64,000 nt of DNA from Gorsachius magnificus (GCA_034008185.1 CM067109.1:55166301-55230300), one strand, 5' to 3'; shown: positions 1-14,063, numbered from the stretch's first letter. Numbers and translations: made by a program. The notes: a model not told the origin generated them from the sequence alone.

Positions 1-1639
1 CACGTACACTGTAAGTCTTGCCTTGTCTTCCGTGTGCTCTGGATCAGAGCACTAGAGAACAAGCAAATCTTATGAACACAGTTTCCTGGGTGGCGAGAAA
101 ACTATTTCTTCCCCTCCTATGTACCAACATCAGTGCAGAAGGCAGAGAATGCATAACAGCTGTGGAAACATTACCTTCACCCATGGTGTTAAAATATTCC
201 TTATGGGATTAACATATGGAAAGAATGACTGTCGTAGGTGAAAAGTATTAGCTGATGAAGTCTGTATCAGTATAATTAGAGAATTCCATGAGTCTCTTGG
301 CATATCATTAGCTAGAGTTTTTTCAGTAAATCCCAGACTGAATTTTTATTTTTCCTCTATCCAAAATGGACTCTACTAATGACTCTGCCCTTTATATTCA
401 TGGCATATGGAAATCTGCCTCAATTTATTTTCACCAAATCAAATAAACTGAAATTAATCAAGGTAAATTTGACAGTTATAATTCTACAATGGTCTGTGAA
501 ATACTCTTTGAGTAGCAATTACATCAGAGATAATGATAATACATTATTTTAAATGTCTATCATCATTATTATTAATTTTGTATCTATTGTCAAGGCACTA
601 ATGTTAATGAGCTCTTTGGAGATTTAGGTGGATACCACATTATTTCCTTGGTGTTCCCAGTGTAATGCACAATACAGTAACCATTAGTAATAGGCCCTTG
701 AAAGAATATAAACATGGGATGATTTGTTTGTTTGTTTGTCTTCTATGAATGACCTACAAATAAAGAGTATTCAGTGAACATAACAAGAGAAAGCAACCAG
801 CAAGATTCCATGAGGCTGCTTTCTACAAGAGATGGTGCATGCTCTGAGATCCAAATGGCTGATGCCTGTGCTTACATAGATCTTTGAATCATATCCTGAA
901 AACAAAGATAAGGCAATTTTACATCAATGGTATTTTATTAAAGTGTAATATTTTACTCACAAAGGGACAGCTTATGACATTCACGTGGACAGCAACAACT
1001 AAATTCACTATGTTTACTACAGCTAAAGAGATGCAAGGAAATAAAAATAATAGGCTACTTCAATTTAGTTCCCCAAGAGAAAGGCATCTGTAAAGAAAAA
1101 ACTTCTGATGGTTTGAATTCGGTAGCTTTTCTAATGCTAATATTTGTTTTTTGGTTTGCCTTGTTTTTTTAAGAACATTATGGAATATTTAACCATGGGA
1201 GGCACTAGATTCCTTCTTTTCATTGAACTTACATGTTTCCTAAGTGGAAACACTATTTTCACATCTGCCTATTTCGTTAGGTTTCCAACATTGCTTTGAT
1301 TGCTTTCCCCGTGTTGTTGATGTTGCTTTTATTTTTTTTAATTAGAATGAATCCATGTAAGAGCTAATTCATACAGGCTGGAAAGTTCAACCTTGAACTG
1401 CTGCTTACAAATATATGAGGTTTTAGCCTAGGCAGCTGCAATTATTTTAAAAAGTTTGGAGTCCGACTGGGTATTCTTGGTGTGACAATGTAGCTGTAAG
1501 TAGCTCATGAGAGTCTCAGGTGTCCAGATCAGGGTGTACAAAGTAAAACAGAGCCTCTACTGATTCTGGATGTGCCCTTGTAATCACTACTGGAATGATA
1601 GTAGTGAAACACAGTGTCCATTGAAAGTGAAGACACTGA
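1..1639. other. unique non-coding stretch
   Basis: AT-rich sequence with no reading frame that looks coding. Short frames near 18-212 and 884-1093 have no recognisable domain or codon bias. A short TTTG run lies near 726-740. Nothing else was seen. Confidence 0.5.
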
Positions 1640-1840
1640 ACATTTGGACAGATTCCAGAGACAAATAATTAGAACTGTAAGATGCTCCTTACGGTACAAG
1701 ACAGGAGTTCAATCTATTTAGTTTAACAAATAGAAGGTTAAGGAATGATTTGTTCTTTGTGTCTGAGTACATAAGAGCTGACAGTTTCAGTGTTGCAAAG
1801 AATAATAATCTACAGCTTAGGACATAGGGCCGGGCCTCAA
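1640..1840 (+). mobile_element. ancient CR1 LINE relic
   Basis: This stretch keeps the outline of the CR1 ORF2 C-terminal region in a very eroded form. It shows the 'gagttcaatctatttag' and 'aaggttaaggaatga' signatures, which correspond to the LINE block encoding a leucine-phenylalanine-serine-leucine run followed by basic residues. No frame is open. Similar copies are spread across reptiles and birds, so this is probably an insertion that predates living birds. It lacks a recognisable 3' tail. Edges are approximate. Confidence 0.6.
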
Positions 1841-4800
1841 CAGAGCTGAATCTTAGTTTTGCCATGAACTACTTCTCAGGCCTCAAGCAAATTAAGCTGT
1901 GCGTAACCCATTTTTTTGCATCACTTATATAAAGTTCAGTGCACTAAAGAGCAATTCTGGTCTCAAGGAAAGAACATTCAAATGTTCTCTTGACTCTTTT
2001 AGGCTCTTTAACAAATGCTGAAAATCAAGTTATTAGATGATTTCAGTGGTTAACCATCCCTCAGCCCCGGTACTCCTGTGGAAATAATGAAGGGTCTGCT
2101 TACCCTCACATGCCACACTTTCTCTCTTTTCAATGGAGCGCTTTCAAAGTACCAGGTAATACTGTTCTCCATAACACTTGGCCACTTATGAAGCAATTGC
2201 AATGCAGAGGAGATTAATGCCTCATGTGGAGATTATATAGGGTCTGCAGGGATCCTGTCATGTATATGTTCTATATTAGATTTATTTTTTTAACTCACAT
2301 AAAAGTCTTTGAATAAAATATTATTCCTGTGATTCTATACACTGTTGAAATTAAAAGAAAAAAAAAATGCAGAATGATTCTTAATTATTTCTCTCTATTC
2401 AATGCTTTCCAATTCTAATTTTTCAAAGTTTAAGAAAGAGGATAACATTTTTCTGCAATTAACAAAACTCAGAAAACTGATCCTCTTGTTTACTATCTTC
2501 TTCACATCCCAACTTTATATTTTTAATTCTTTAAGGGAATGGTGTTTTGGAAATATTAATCCTTCCATTACGTTCTCTTTCGCCCAGCACAATGGGATGT
2601 GACTGTGACAATACCAAACTAGAGCCTTGTGCTTTGTCAAAGTTAAAAATAACCGTGATTGCTATTGCTTAATGTATCAGATTAATTGATTATAGTGCTA
2701 GATGCTTGTTTTTTAACAAGTACTCACCTCCATAATTGTCCCATTTTTAGTCTGTAAAATATCAGAGCTTTGTTTATTGGACAAGGCTTTCTCATTCAAC
2801 TCTTCTTTGTATGTTTAATTACATGCATTTAAAATGCCAAAACTGTCAGAAATAATAAGTCTGGAACCATGTTACCTTACACCTTTTGCAGAGCTGTGTG
2901 CAAAAGTGGATTTCTTCCTCCAAGAAGACCACACATGTATCTTTCCTGTGTCAGCTCACTGACACAAACAGAATGTGACAAATCATCTTCCCTTGTAATT
3001 ACAGAAACGGGATGTGCAAATATTTCTTTTTCTGTGTGTATTTTGTTTCTTTGTTTGTTCTTCCTCCATCCTCAGCTATAAAAAAAAAAAAGCAGGAATT
3101 CTTCACTTGTGCAGTTCTTGAGCTGCCCTGAATGCATACAGATCTGGAACTGGGCTGCAGTTCTGGTCTTAATAACAAGGATTTTTCCTTCAGGAGTCAA
3201 ACAAAGCAGAAAACACATGCCAAAGTTACCTATTTGAGTAAGACAGTTCAGCTTTTCCTGGCTGTATGAGAAACCAGGAATAACATTCAGGAAGGAACTG
3301 CTGAACAGTGCAGAGGAAGGATGGTTCTGATGACCTGCAAGATGTACACTGGAATGGCAGCACCAACCTTTTATCACCCCCTTCTTTGACATTCCTCCTC
3401 TCTGATATTATGAGTAGAAAACAAATGCCCTAATGTGGGAATAAACAAGGGTTGTTTGGCTAATATTCAGCAATCTAGTTAACAGCTAGGGCAGTGAATT
3501 GGCACCTACCTTAAATTATGCTCCTTATGGGTTGCTAGCTTGGAGTTATGGATGTGTGATAAAGTTTCACATTTTTCTAAGTACTTTTGGCCTCATCCCC
3601 AGCTTAGTAAGCCCCCTGACATTTCATCTGTGATTCATTTTCACACTAAATTTTGTTTTGTTTGGTGTTGCTAGTGATGGATGAAAGTGGCATGAAAAAA
3701 AACCCAACCCAAAAACCTAAAAATCATTCAAATAGACTGAGCAAGAGAGGATTAGAAGCAACCAGCCAGCTGAAATTTAATTGGCAGGGTTTGGTCAATG
3801 TAAGCAAATTTGCCAAGATTTAGTCTCCTGTTAGGTCATCTGTTTCCTCCTAACTAAACATATCTTGGATATTTATAGGCATAAATGAATTATTATTCCT
3901 TACCATCTCCAAAACTTGTCATTTCTGGTATTTAAATGTCAGTCATGAGTGAAAATAAGGAAAACTCTAATGTAATCTCCTGACATCAGATGGAAAAATG
4001 TGAAGAGAAAACATTTTCTGTTTTGCTTTTCCAGAGGAAAATAAAGTTTAACAACCTTCCTTCCTATTTTACATTAAAAAAACCACAAAACCAAAAACCT
4101 TCACAGAGACATATTTCATGTTGTTAAATGTTAATGAGGTATTATGCATTGCTAAACTCAGCTGTATAAAAATATGTTGTGTCAGTACAGAAAAGTCTGT
4201 ATTGGGGGAAGTTGGGTGCTTTACTTGGGCTGAAGGAAAATGTACGTAAGCACTACTTACTTACAGAAGAAAGCTTGTAGTTTTGTTCTGTTTCCAGTCT
4301 GCAGGTTAAGTAGGCTATGCAAACAGTTATTTTTACTGTACTCATTCTTGTGGAACATTTGGACCATTTGAATCATTTGCTTTTTGTCCAGATCCAGCTT
4401 CTAGTCTTTTATGAGCAAAGGTCCAATAAAGCAAGCAAGAACTTTGCCAATGAATTTAATGGTTGCCAAATTAATTTCATATTCTGAATCATAGTGGTTA
4501 TGCTGTATTAAATTACCCTGGTTATTCTTTACATCAACTATATTGAAGAATATTAGAAATTACTAGTCAATTCACTGAGAGTTTGGTCATCCTTATTGTT
4601 TTAAATAAAGATATAATTGGTTACAGTTGATTGGTTACAATTAAATTGAGGGCAAGGATGTTCCTTCTGCTGTAGTGTTCATTATAATATGTAACTACAG
4701 TAAATATGCCAACCTACAAATATTTCATAAGAATTATTAATGGGTTTCTTTATCATTCTTCCCTGTCCACTCCAGGGTTTACTGATTTCTGTCTTTGGAG

Positions 4801-7566
4801 GACCCACTTGACAGTCTTAGGAGTGTTCCCTGTTATCTTAATGCATTTTGCTTTCTTGCTGTGGTGCGGATTTTAAAGTTGCACTGCATTTCTGTACAGG
4901 AGACAAACAGGCACATTGCTGAAAACACTTCCCTTCCTCTAGTACTTCATATTGCCTAGAATCACAACATCATCTACCAGCTTTAATAAATGAAGGTATA
5001 TAAAGAATAGTGCAGCTTTCTGCCTTACATGCTTTGGGGTTTTGCATGTATGTGAAGGGTATATTAACCTCAGAGGACAGTTTCAAGGTACTTAAAAGAC
5101 TTCTCAGAGAAATGATTCTCACCATTAATCATCAAAAATACTGAAAATGTGACCTGAACATGGAGTTGTATCTGAGACTTACTTCTGGGTGCTGGTCATT
5201 TGTAACATACATTTAGTGGGGTTTACAAAATGAACAAAAGGTTCCACTGACCTTTGCAAGAGGGAGGGACAGATGAAAGTGGGAATATTGGGCCAAATAT
5301 TTATCCTGCCAGTGTTGCTACATCTCCCTTTTATAATGAACTGAACTTGCTTGAGTATAGGATAGCAAATGGCCATACAAACCAACAGAGGTCAAATGGA
5401 AAAAAACCTGAATCCGATATTCCAGTCAATAATGTATTGCCTGTAAGGTATTCCTTTACCTATCTTGGAGCAGCTTTTCTTTCTTCTTTTGATTTATTCT
5501 GAGCATCATATCTGTGCACAATGTTTCTGCATCAACAGACAGAACAGTGGCCCAGACTGCACCTCTATTGATTACTGTCCTTCTAGCCTCAGGAGAACCA
5601 CTTGTCACCTTGTACAGACTATGATGTTTACTGCTGCAGAGGAAAGAATCTTAGCTGTTGGAAAACAGTTTCCGTTGATTTAAGACTATAGCATTCTAGC
5701 AGTTCACTGTTAAATGAACTGTGGGGCTTTTCCTTTTGAATTTTCAGGATGTACTCCTGAAATATTGGCATAGAGTACAGACCCCTTCTCTTAACTATTT
5801 CCCATTTTGCCGGGTTTGCCAGTGACATTACCAGAGCAGAACACTTGTCTGGAACAGCACTGCCATTTCTGCCCAGTGAAGGCTATGGTCATTCTTTAAA
5901 TGGATAGAGTTTTGGATGCTGTCAGCAAGAGAGGTGGTGTTTGCTTGTTTGTACAAGTGCCATTAAGTCCACCACCGTTGAGTCCTACTGTTCTCTACAA
6001 AGGCTGAAATTTAAAAAGAGGCAAGAAGTAAAAATTCTCCCCACCCCAAAAACTCACCAAAAAAAAATGTATTCACCCCTTCCTTCTTTAAAAGCACAGT
6101 CCTGTACTGACAAGCAAACAATTCAACTCCCACTTCGTGTGTCTCTAAAAAAAGTAAATATTACATGTTTGAGTAGGTAACAAGAGGTATCATTAAGATA
6201 CAGAAAATTGAAAACCTAGACTGCAATAAAATTGCAGACACAGGGGAATTAGTAGTAGCTTCTCCATGTTTTAGTAGAATACTTCCTTTTTATTCACCCA
6301 GCAAACAGTGTTCACAAACAACAGCGAAGAACAAAAGCTGTGATTTATATATATATATGGACAGGTATACATGCACCCCTGACCTCCTGCCGCTTTTCTC
6401 ACCCTCAGCACCAGAAGCAATTTATGGAGACCAGTCTAAATAAACATTAAAGAGTCAAGGCCACAAACTGACAGCAAGGAAAATCAATGGCTCCAGAAAC
6501 CAGCTAGTAGGATCAATAAAAGAGATTAGGCATCACAAGCTAGTGCGGGGCACTTACAGGTAAATGGGGCTTACACTTCATCTGACAGGGCTCTCTCAGC
6601 ATCAGGATAAAAACTGTCATAGAAACAGAAGCACCCTGAGTAGCCAGTGGAAGACGCTCCTTAGCTGAAAATACTAAATGCTGACCTCTGAATGAAAGGG
6701 ATTTATACTGAGGCCACAGGAAATTTCCAATTGCTTTTCCAGAGTCATCTCACACACCTGTGCCTTTGTCTACAGGAACTGTTTCAGCCATAGGTTGAGG
6801 GAACTCTCTGTTTTTTCTTTGTTTGTTTTCTTTCCTGGATTGTTTTTCAAACCCTATCCTTATAACCCCTCACTGAGTTACAACTCCCTCTGTAACCTGC
6901 ACAGTTACAGGCTACACTGGGGTAGAAAGCTTCAGCTGAAATCAGTTCAACACCTTCAGTTTCTACAGCTCTAGCTTGGGAGCCTGAAATCTCCCATAGC
7001 ATGGGACAGCTCCAGACTCAGCAGCGACATCTGTCTCCTCAGCCCACTTTGCATCCCGGTTGTACTGGGTGCATAGCTGGACTTAGATGAATGCAAAGCC
7101 ATCCTTCCCATCATCAAGCGAGAGCATGGCTACCTTTTCACACTCTGGGGCACTGCCTTTTATCAGATCATAAATGTTAATGTTTTATTATCTGTGATCA
7201 TCTGGTCACTAGCATGAATCTAAAGCTTTATTATTCTATATTATTCTATAAAGACCTGTGACCATGACAGTATTTAATATTGTGCTCAAAGCTCCCAGCT
7301 CATGCCAAATTCTGCCTGACTTTCCTTTCTAGCTATTTTACAAATGGGTACACTCTGTTTCTTCAGAAACCCACTGTGAAACCTTTAGTTTTAGTAACCT
7401 TTAGGCTACCTCTGAAAAGTAGCCATGAAGAGACGGTAGAAGCTGCCTCAGACCAATTTGAATGTAGACTTCCAGATTAGACTACAAAGGCTATTTAAAC
7501 TACTTTCTATCCCTAACAAAACAGTGGGGGGAGGGGGAAGGGAGAAGATGTACTTTCCACTAAATC
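1841..7566. other. unique non-coding stretch
   Basis: About 5.7 kb of AT-rich DNA without a supported gene. The minus-strand frame at 3072-3392 (106 codons) has no domain and begins in a T/A run, so I treat it as chance. A short TA run sits at about 6346-6358. A local duplication of a 'ttggttaca' unit occurs near 4617-4641. No mobile element was recognised. Confidence 0.5.
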
Positions 7567-7850
7567 TTCCTTTATTCCTTCTTTCCTCCCTTCCTTCTTT
7601 CCTTCCTCCCTTCCTCCCTTCCCTCCCTCTCTCCCCCCTCCCTCCGTCCCTTCCTCCCAGCTTCCTTTCCTTCCTTCCCTCCTTCCTTCCTTCCTTCCTT
7701 CCTTCCTTCCTTCCTTCCTTCCTTCCTTCCTTCCTTCCTTCCTTCCTCCCTCCATCCCTTCCTCTCAGTTTCCTTTCCTTCCTTCCTTCCTTCCTTCCTT
7801 CCTTCCTTCCTTCCTTCCTTCCTTCCTTCCTTCCTTCCTTCCTTCCTTCC
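7567..7850. repeat. (CCTT)n tetranucleotide array with higher-order structure
   Basis: A polypyrimidine array of CCTT units about 284 bp long. Two pure blocks (about 7681-7746 and 7779-7850) are each preceded by a related 30-bp interruption (7641-7670 and 7749-7778). The interruptions differ at only a few positions and are 108 bp apart, so a block plus its interruption was duplicated as a unit. The minus strand reads GGAA, which contains the core of ETS-family binding sites. The long frames across it are repeat artefacts, not genes. Confidence 0.95.
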
Positions 7851-9198
7851 TATAACTTCTAGGCTCCAAAACACCCAGAAGCATATATTCTAATAGAACA
7901 AAATAAGGTATTGCAGGTCAAAAAAAGGTCTTAGGCTTAATTTAGGTTCAACCATCCATCAATGTCACTCATAGGTCAGTGCCTGTCAGGGACATAACAG
8001 CACTTCACAAATGAGTAGATTCTGCACTAGCTTCAGTTTAAATTTGATATAAGATAGCCTCATGTGGGCTGCATTGTAAGTGGCTTGTTGTGAAATGAGA
8101 AAGATATGGATGTTAGCAGGCACTGTCAGAAAACACAGCCATTGCTCCGATCTAAGTACTATGTGCAGATTATGATAGGACCACATAAAAAAAAAAACAA
8201 CACCCTGGGAGCTCAGTAACAAGTAGGGTGCACACATCTTTGCATTATAGAGGGCCTGTATAATCTTTCCTACCTGTCACTTTTTCCAATCTGCTAGGAT
8301 TGCTTATATTTTATCTGGTTTAGTTTTCTCCATCCAGCTCTCAACTTACACTATACTTCAATATGCTTGACATTTGAAAGGAAATGTGTGTGCATTTCCT
8401 CTATTAAGAAGAGTGACCTGACAAACATACCTTCACATCTCTTAGCAGCATGTCAAAAATAAGCTCACTGAGACTGCAGTGCATCCATTCTGTCATATTA
8501 ATGAAATCCCCAGAAGTCTCAATCTTCATCTTTACCTTAGATTCCAAGGAAATAAATAACTCGTAAGAGAAGAGAAAGACACACGTTGTTACTATGATTT
8601 GGTATCTCCACTGAGGTTATATGTTCCAGCCATAATGGACTTTTTGGTGCTGGATGCTGTACACACCACACAAGTGCAGATCTGTGTCTTTGGAGGAATC
8701 AAAATCAACAGGAATTTAGTGTCTAATTACTCTGGAGGATCTGCTACTTCAAGGTGAGAGTGGTATTTAGATTTCTTGAGTCAGCTTTAAGTGAGCTGGC
8801 ACAAGTATTGCTAGCACCCTTGCTGTGAAAACATGGCCCTCTGCCCAAGGTAGCTGCTCATCCAAGTGGTTGTCCTCCCCAGTGACTGTTGCTGGCCTTC
8901 CTGTGTGCTCTGCTACTGTGACTGTAAGGTTAACACTGTTTGAAAAAATGGTGCATATGTTCACCCTGTACCATACATGACAATGAAGTTAGGACATTGT
9001 TATATTAACGATCGTAATTACAGGAAACAAGACTCTAAAGATTGACACATCTTAATGAGAGGGCAGGGTGACATGGTGCCAGCACTGACCTACCCTTATG
9101 ATAGAGTTTGGGAGAGTCTAACAAAAATTCATTTTGGTGTACAGAGTTTATGATAGGACATACAGAAGGGGAATGAAGAGAAAGAGAGGGGAGGACTG
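7851..9198. other. unique non-coding stretch
   Basis: No gene, element or RNA was recognised. The short frames at 7986-8237 and 8767-8964 on the minus strand lack any motif. Confidence 0.45.
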
Positions 9199-9776
9199 GT
9201 CAGCAGGTTGAGGGAGGTGATTTTGCCCCTCTACTCTGCTCTGGTGAGACCTCACCTAGAGTCCTGCATCCAGCTCTGGAGCCCTCAGCACAAGAAGGAC
9301 ATGGACCTGTTGGAGGGGGTCCAGAGGAGGGCTACTAAAATGATCTGAAGGCTGGAGCACCTCTCTTATGAGGACACGCTGAGAGAGTTGGCCTTGTTCA
9401 GCCTGGAGAAAAGAAGGCTGCGGGGAGACCTGATTATGGCCTTTCAATACTTAAAGGGGGCCTATAGGAAAGGTGGGGAAAATCTTTTTAGTAGGGCCAG
9501 CTGTGACAGGACGAAGGGTAATGGTTTTAAACTGAACCAGGGTAGGTTTAGACTAGATATAAGGAAGAAATTGTTTACAACGAGGGTGGTGAAACACTGG
9601 AACAGGTTGCCCAGAGAGGAAGTGCAGGCCCCATCCCTGGGAACATTCAAGGCCAGGTTGGATGGGGCTCTGAGCAACCTGATCTAGTTAGTGGTGTCCC
9701 TGCTCACTGCAGGGGGGTTGGACTAGATGACCTCTAGGGGTCCCTTCCAACCCAAAACATTTTATGAATCTATGAC
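9199..9776 (+). mobile_element. CR1 LINE, 5'-truncated 3' end (subfamily A)
   Basis: The element starts inside ORF2 and ends with 'aatctatga', a degraded CR1 tail. An open frame at 9388-9687 encodes the C-terminal ORF2 region, with [12 protein letters not shown] and KHWNRLP blocks and a final SNLI. The conserved 3' end 'gttggactagatgacc' precedes the tail. It shares the diagnostic 3' end (CTGCAGGGGGG, then CCTCTAGGGGTCCC) with the copies at 12,085 and 56,759, which I group as subfamily A. No target duplication is obvious. The reverse transcriptase core is absent, so it cannot move on its own. Confidence 0.95.
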
Positions 9777-12084
9777 TGAGTCAGTGGACAATTCAGGGGT
9801 TAGGGCAATGAGAAAAGCATTTTGGAGACTGTAGAGCTATGGAAGGGTGGAATTCTATGCTCCTGCAGCAGTGTAGAGGGGAAACTAGCTCCAACTATGC
9901 AATTTTGAATTATTTTCTCTATCTCTGTCTAGAGTAGTAAGCAAGTTTGACTGCAGTTTGGCTCTATTTTGGTAACATAAACTATTTAGTCAATTTTTAC
10001 AGTAGTTGCATTGTTGAAAAAGGTGTAAGACATTACACTGACTTTGCAACAGGATTCAGATTCATTCAAGGAGAGAAAGTCTTTCCAACATATGCCAGAG
10101 GACAGTGTCTTTGTCAAAGCTCTCTTTTTTCTTTGCTACAGTGGCATCACTGCCAGCAAAGTGAGACCATGCGCTACGAATTGGAGCAGAGAAGCAGAAA
10201 TGAATTTATCCTTGATTTCTCCTTGACTACCATTAAGTCTATGATTCCATCTTAACTGTCTGGTACCTCAGTTGCTCAAATACAACTACTTATTAGTGCA
10301 CACTGAATGCCAAATATGTTAAAAAATAATCTCTCTGGGCTAGAGAATAATGGCACAATGAAAGGGGTAGCATGAGGTAGAAGTGAGTAATTGGGCCAGA
10401 GAGGGAAACAGATGTTTTAAGCCATATTTCCATTAACCTAAGAAAATTAACAACTATTGCCTGAGTTTACTTCTAGTGAGGTTTAGGCTGAGGAAATTAA
10501 AACTGTAGATTAAGCCCAGCTGGTAAAAAAAAAAAAGTCTTATGAGAAAGGGACCTACTTGGAGTACTGAATAGCCTTCATCTGCAGAACTCAGTGGCCC
10601 AATTCATATTTAAGTACTTAAATCACTGAGGCAGAGCAGGAGTATGACTGAGGCTTTGATATTTAGGCAAATGCTCCAACTACTGGGCTTTTTCTTACTC
10701 CAGGGTATTGGTTTCCCTTGAACTTTCATCTAGTTTTGTGAAATTTGTCTTCTGGTCAAAACTGCTATGTTAAAACTATTTTTTTTCCATTTCAGTGACT
10801 CAGCAATTTCCTAAGAAAAGCTTCTCATCTTGGCTCAGATCTGTTCTGGATCCAAAAGAAGCAGGCAATTCATACTTGGCACCGGATGGCTGACCATAAC
10901 ACTGACACAAACAGTTGACTCCTGGCATTGGAAGTCAATCACTAACACACTGATTGGGTTTTGCTCATTTTTTGTAAATAGACAAATGATTCATTTGAGA
11001 AAGGGAGTTGTTCCCTATCATCTGAGACCTTCAATTCCAGAGTCACTCCAAAGCTGACCAGTGAGGCTGAGTTTAAATTTAAAATTTTGGTGACTCATTT
11101 GACTGGGATTTTGTTTTCTTTTAAACACTATTACCTTGTATGTTCATGATTGTTTCTAGCCCATAGTGGCGCCAAAGAAACAGGTTTTCCTCCTTCCTGT
11201 CAATATTGCTTACTCCCCTTGTCATGCCCCTCCCTCATCTGTGTGAGTATAAATATTGTTGTAGTCTTCAAGCACACTGTTTCAGAGTATTGACCCACAT
11301 TAAAACTAGACCCTTTTTTTGCTGGGTTAGTTTAAAACTGGATGAGAGTCCCAAGTCACAGGATGATTGATGAGCATGAACAGGGTGTCCCACAGTCTGA
11401 TGCTTTCCTGTGGCTCCTCCATTCTTTTATTTTCAGTCTCTTTACTAATACAGAAGCCATCAGAATTTTTTCCTTTTGAGATGTTGCTATCTCTGGAAGC
11501 TGCTGGGTTGATGGTCATTTGTGATTTGCTGAAATATCTGCATTTTTAAAAATACATAAAAAACTGGAAATGACCAAGACATTTCATATACCAAAAACTA
11601 ATACCCACAAAAGGATGCGGTTACTCCATCAAAGCAACATACAGTCCTAGCACCTTTTCTCTGCAAATACCTCTGAAGACAGCTATAAATCAGGGTGAAC
11701 TCATTAAAGAAAGTTCACTTTAATTCAAATAAGCAAGAATAAAGAAGTATGCTCTAAGTTTATCAAAATCCTTAAAAAAGTGCAAAGACTGAGACCGAAC
11801 TAGAAAAGCAACCCCAAAGATTGAAAGTGATGTACATAGAATTTAAAGCAGGAAATAATATGGAAATTTAATATCCATTTGGGTTTGCACATTGTTGTAG
11901 GGAGAATGTAACGGACTCAAAACATTCAATTGCCCAATCACCAGAAATTCTATGGCCTTTGCTCATCTGAGCAGCATCAGAGGAGGACTTTACAGCCCTG
12001 AAGCCCTAGATTCCTTGACCTTGCTGGAACTATGTAAGGCGGTCATACATTAGTTGAAGTGATAATGAAGGTATTATTCTATTT
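9777..12084. other. unique non-coding stretch
   Basis: No supported gene. The plus-strand frames at 9947-10,255 and 10,830-11,057 show no domain. An A-run lies near 10,527-10,537. Nothing else was identified. Confidence 0.45.
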
Positions 12085-12500
12085 ATCATAGAATCATAGA
12101 ATCATAGAATGTTTTGGGTTGGAAGGGACCCCTAGAGGTCATCTAGTCCAACCCCCCTGCAGTGAGCAGGGACACCGCTAACAAGATCAGGTTGCTCAGA
12201 GCCCCATCCAACCTGGCCTTGAATGTTTCCAGGGATGGGGCCTGCACTTCCTCTCTGGGCAACCTGTTCCAGTGTTTCACCACCCTCATTGTAAAGAATT
12301 TCTTCCTTATATCTAGTCTAAATCTACCCTGCTTCAGTTTAAAACCATTACCCTTCGTCCTGTCACAGCTGGCCCTACTAAAAAGATTTTCCCCATCTTT
12401 CCTATAGGCCCCCTTTAAGTATTGAAAGGCTGTAATCAGGTCTCCCCGCAGCCTTCTTTTCTCCAGGCTGAACAAGGCCAACTCTCTCAGCCTGTCCTAT
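12085..12500 (-). mobile_element. CR1 LINE, 5'-truncated 3' end (subfamily A)
   Basis: On the plus strand it begins with three 'atcatagaat' tail units and then reads the reverse complement of the CR1 3' end. The minus-strand frame 12,143-12,481 encodes nearly the same ORF2 C-terminus as the 9.2 kb copy, with [14 protein letters not shown] and [15 protein letters not shown]. The perfect tail repeats suggest a fairly recent insertion. It is truncated at 'ctcagcctgtcctat'. Confidence 0.95.
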
Positions 12501-13875
12501 GCTGACATAATGTGAGTATGAAGTGCTGCTTAATCAGAATGGTAGAACTGTAAAGCCACTTAAATGAAGAAGTGAGATAAATGCACAGCAATCATGCAGT
12601 GCAAGATGAAAATGTAAAATAAACATGCAAGTTGGGGCATTCAATATTTCCACAGGGTATGTGCAGCATATTTCCTGACCATAGCCAAACCTAGCTAGGA
12701 TTGTACTGAGACAAGCTAAACTAAAGTGGTAAATGTTCCAACACCTCTGAAAGTAGTTTGAATGTGGTTTGATTTTCATTAAAGGAAGAATTGAGGATTG
12801 CTTCTGTTTTCAGTTGTGAGAGTTTGATTCTTGTTTGCACTAAAGGTCCATCACACTGATCCAACAGTGAGTGAAATGGGCTATGTGTGCTTTATGACCA
12901 CTAAAAACCTACTGCATTTTTATGACATTTGATGGCTTCAGCTCAGTCTTCCTTGGGCTTTAAAAATGAGACTGTGTCTTGAAAATTGTTAATACTAAAA
13001 CCCTGACAACGGTTTTGATCTACCTTTGTACAGTGTGTGGCACAACGGAATCGTGGACCTTTTCTGTTGTTACTGCAGTACAAAGTTTGTCATGACATGT
13101 CTTTGTCTAAAAGGCTAACTTTAGGTTATGACACATTAGTGTGGTAACTCTGTTTGCAAATTTGTCTTTCTCCTGTCTGACAGAGAAGATTGGTTAGGGA
13201 TGCTACTTACAGTGAGAAGAAGAAAAATCATCATTTCACCCTGTTTGGAATTTAATTAACTAAAATATCCCTTTTGACATGTAAATGTTCTAACCTGTGC
13301 AAGTGCATCCTGAATTTCTTTCATGCATCTATTTGCATATATTTACAAGTTTGAAATCCTATTGCTTGATTGTAGGTACATTTATTTTCATATGGATCTC
13401 TGTGCCACAACTTACTGAAAATCTAGCCTTGCAAACGGATTTCGTTCAGAGGACAGAGGACAAAAACTTTGGTTTGTTTTTGGGGGTGTTTGTTTGGTTG
13501 GGTTTTTTTCAATTCTTTGAAATTTACATCTTGTTCCAAGATACATAGTGTAATGTGTTAGGTATATCCCTCTGGCCAGATGCCTTCTGCACAAGATTAT
13601 GTAGCACTTGTCTTTTCCAAATGCTAGCTTTTTTGATTTCCACTTTTGGACATCGATGTGGGTTATTTATTTTGAGAGACAAGTGTTTGTGCTGAAAGTC
13701 CCCTCTACCTTGATGTGTTTGATTACTTGTTTGCGGAGTTTTGCTGTTGGTTTTATCTGTATGGCTGTCTCTAAAGTGCACATTGTGTAACAGATTAATC
13801 ACACTTGCAGTTCCATTACGCAGCAAAATAATATCACGTTTATTACATGGAATCATAGCCTCATACCTATACAGT
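12501..13875. other. unique non-coding stretch
   Basis: No gene recognised. The minus-strand frame 13,524-13,943 (139 codons) runs into the neighbouring solo LTR and has no domain, so it is treated as chance. Bases 13,871-13,875 (ACAGT) are the left target duplication of that LTR. Confidence 0.45.
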
Positions 13876-14063
13876 TGTGATGGGTTCACCCCGGCTGGGT
13901 GCCAGATGCCCACCAAAGCTGCTCTATCACTCCCCCTCCTCAACTGGACAGAGGAGAGAAAAATATATCAAAAGGCTCGTGGGTTGAGGGATAAGGACTG
14001 GAGAGAACATTCACTAGTTACTGTCATAGGCAAAAAAGACTCAACTTGGTGAAATTAGTTTAA

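Noticed and set aside
3072..3392. 106-codon minus-strand frame as a small gene
   Set aside because: No domain, no splice or promoter support, and its C-terminus is a phenylalanine run encoded by an A/T tract.
7458..7874. Frames of 80-134 codons on both strands, serine/proline/leucine-rich or lysine/glutamate/glycine-rich
   Set aside because: They are translations of the CCTT tetranucleotide array; any frame through it stays open and no flanking domain exists.
12162..12407. Plus-strand frame opposite the CR1, and similar frames opposite other CR1 copies (9462, 24428, 32649, 54315, 56866)
   Set aside because: Antisense shadows of the CR1 ORF2 C-terminus.
13524..13943. 139-codon minus-strand frame as a gene
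   Set aside because: Crosses the boundary of the solo LTR and has low-complexity composition with no recognisable domain.
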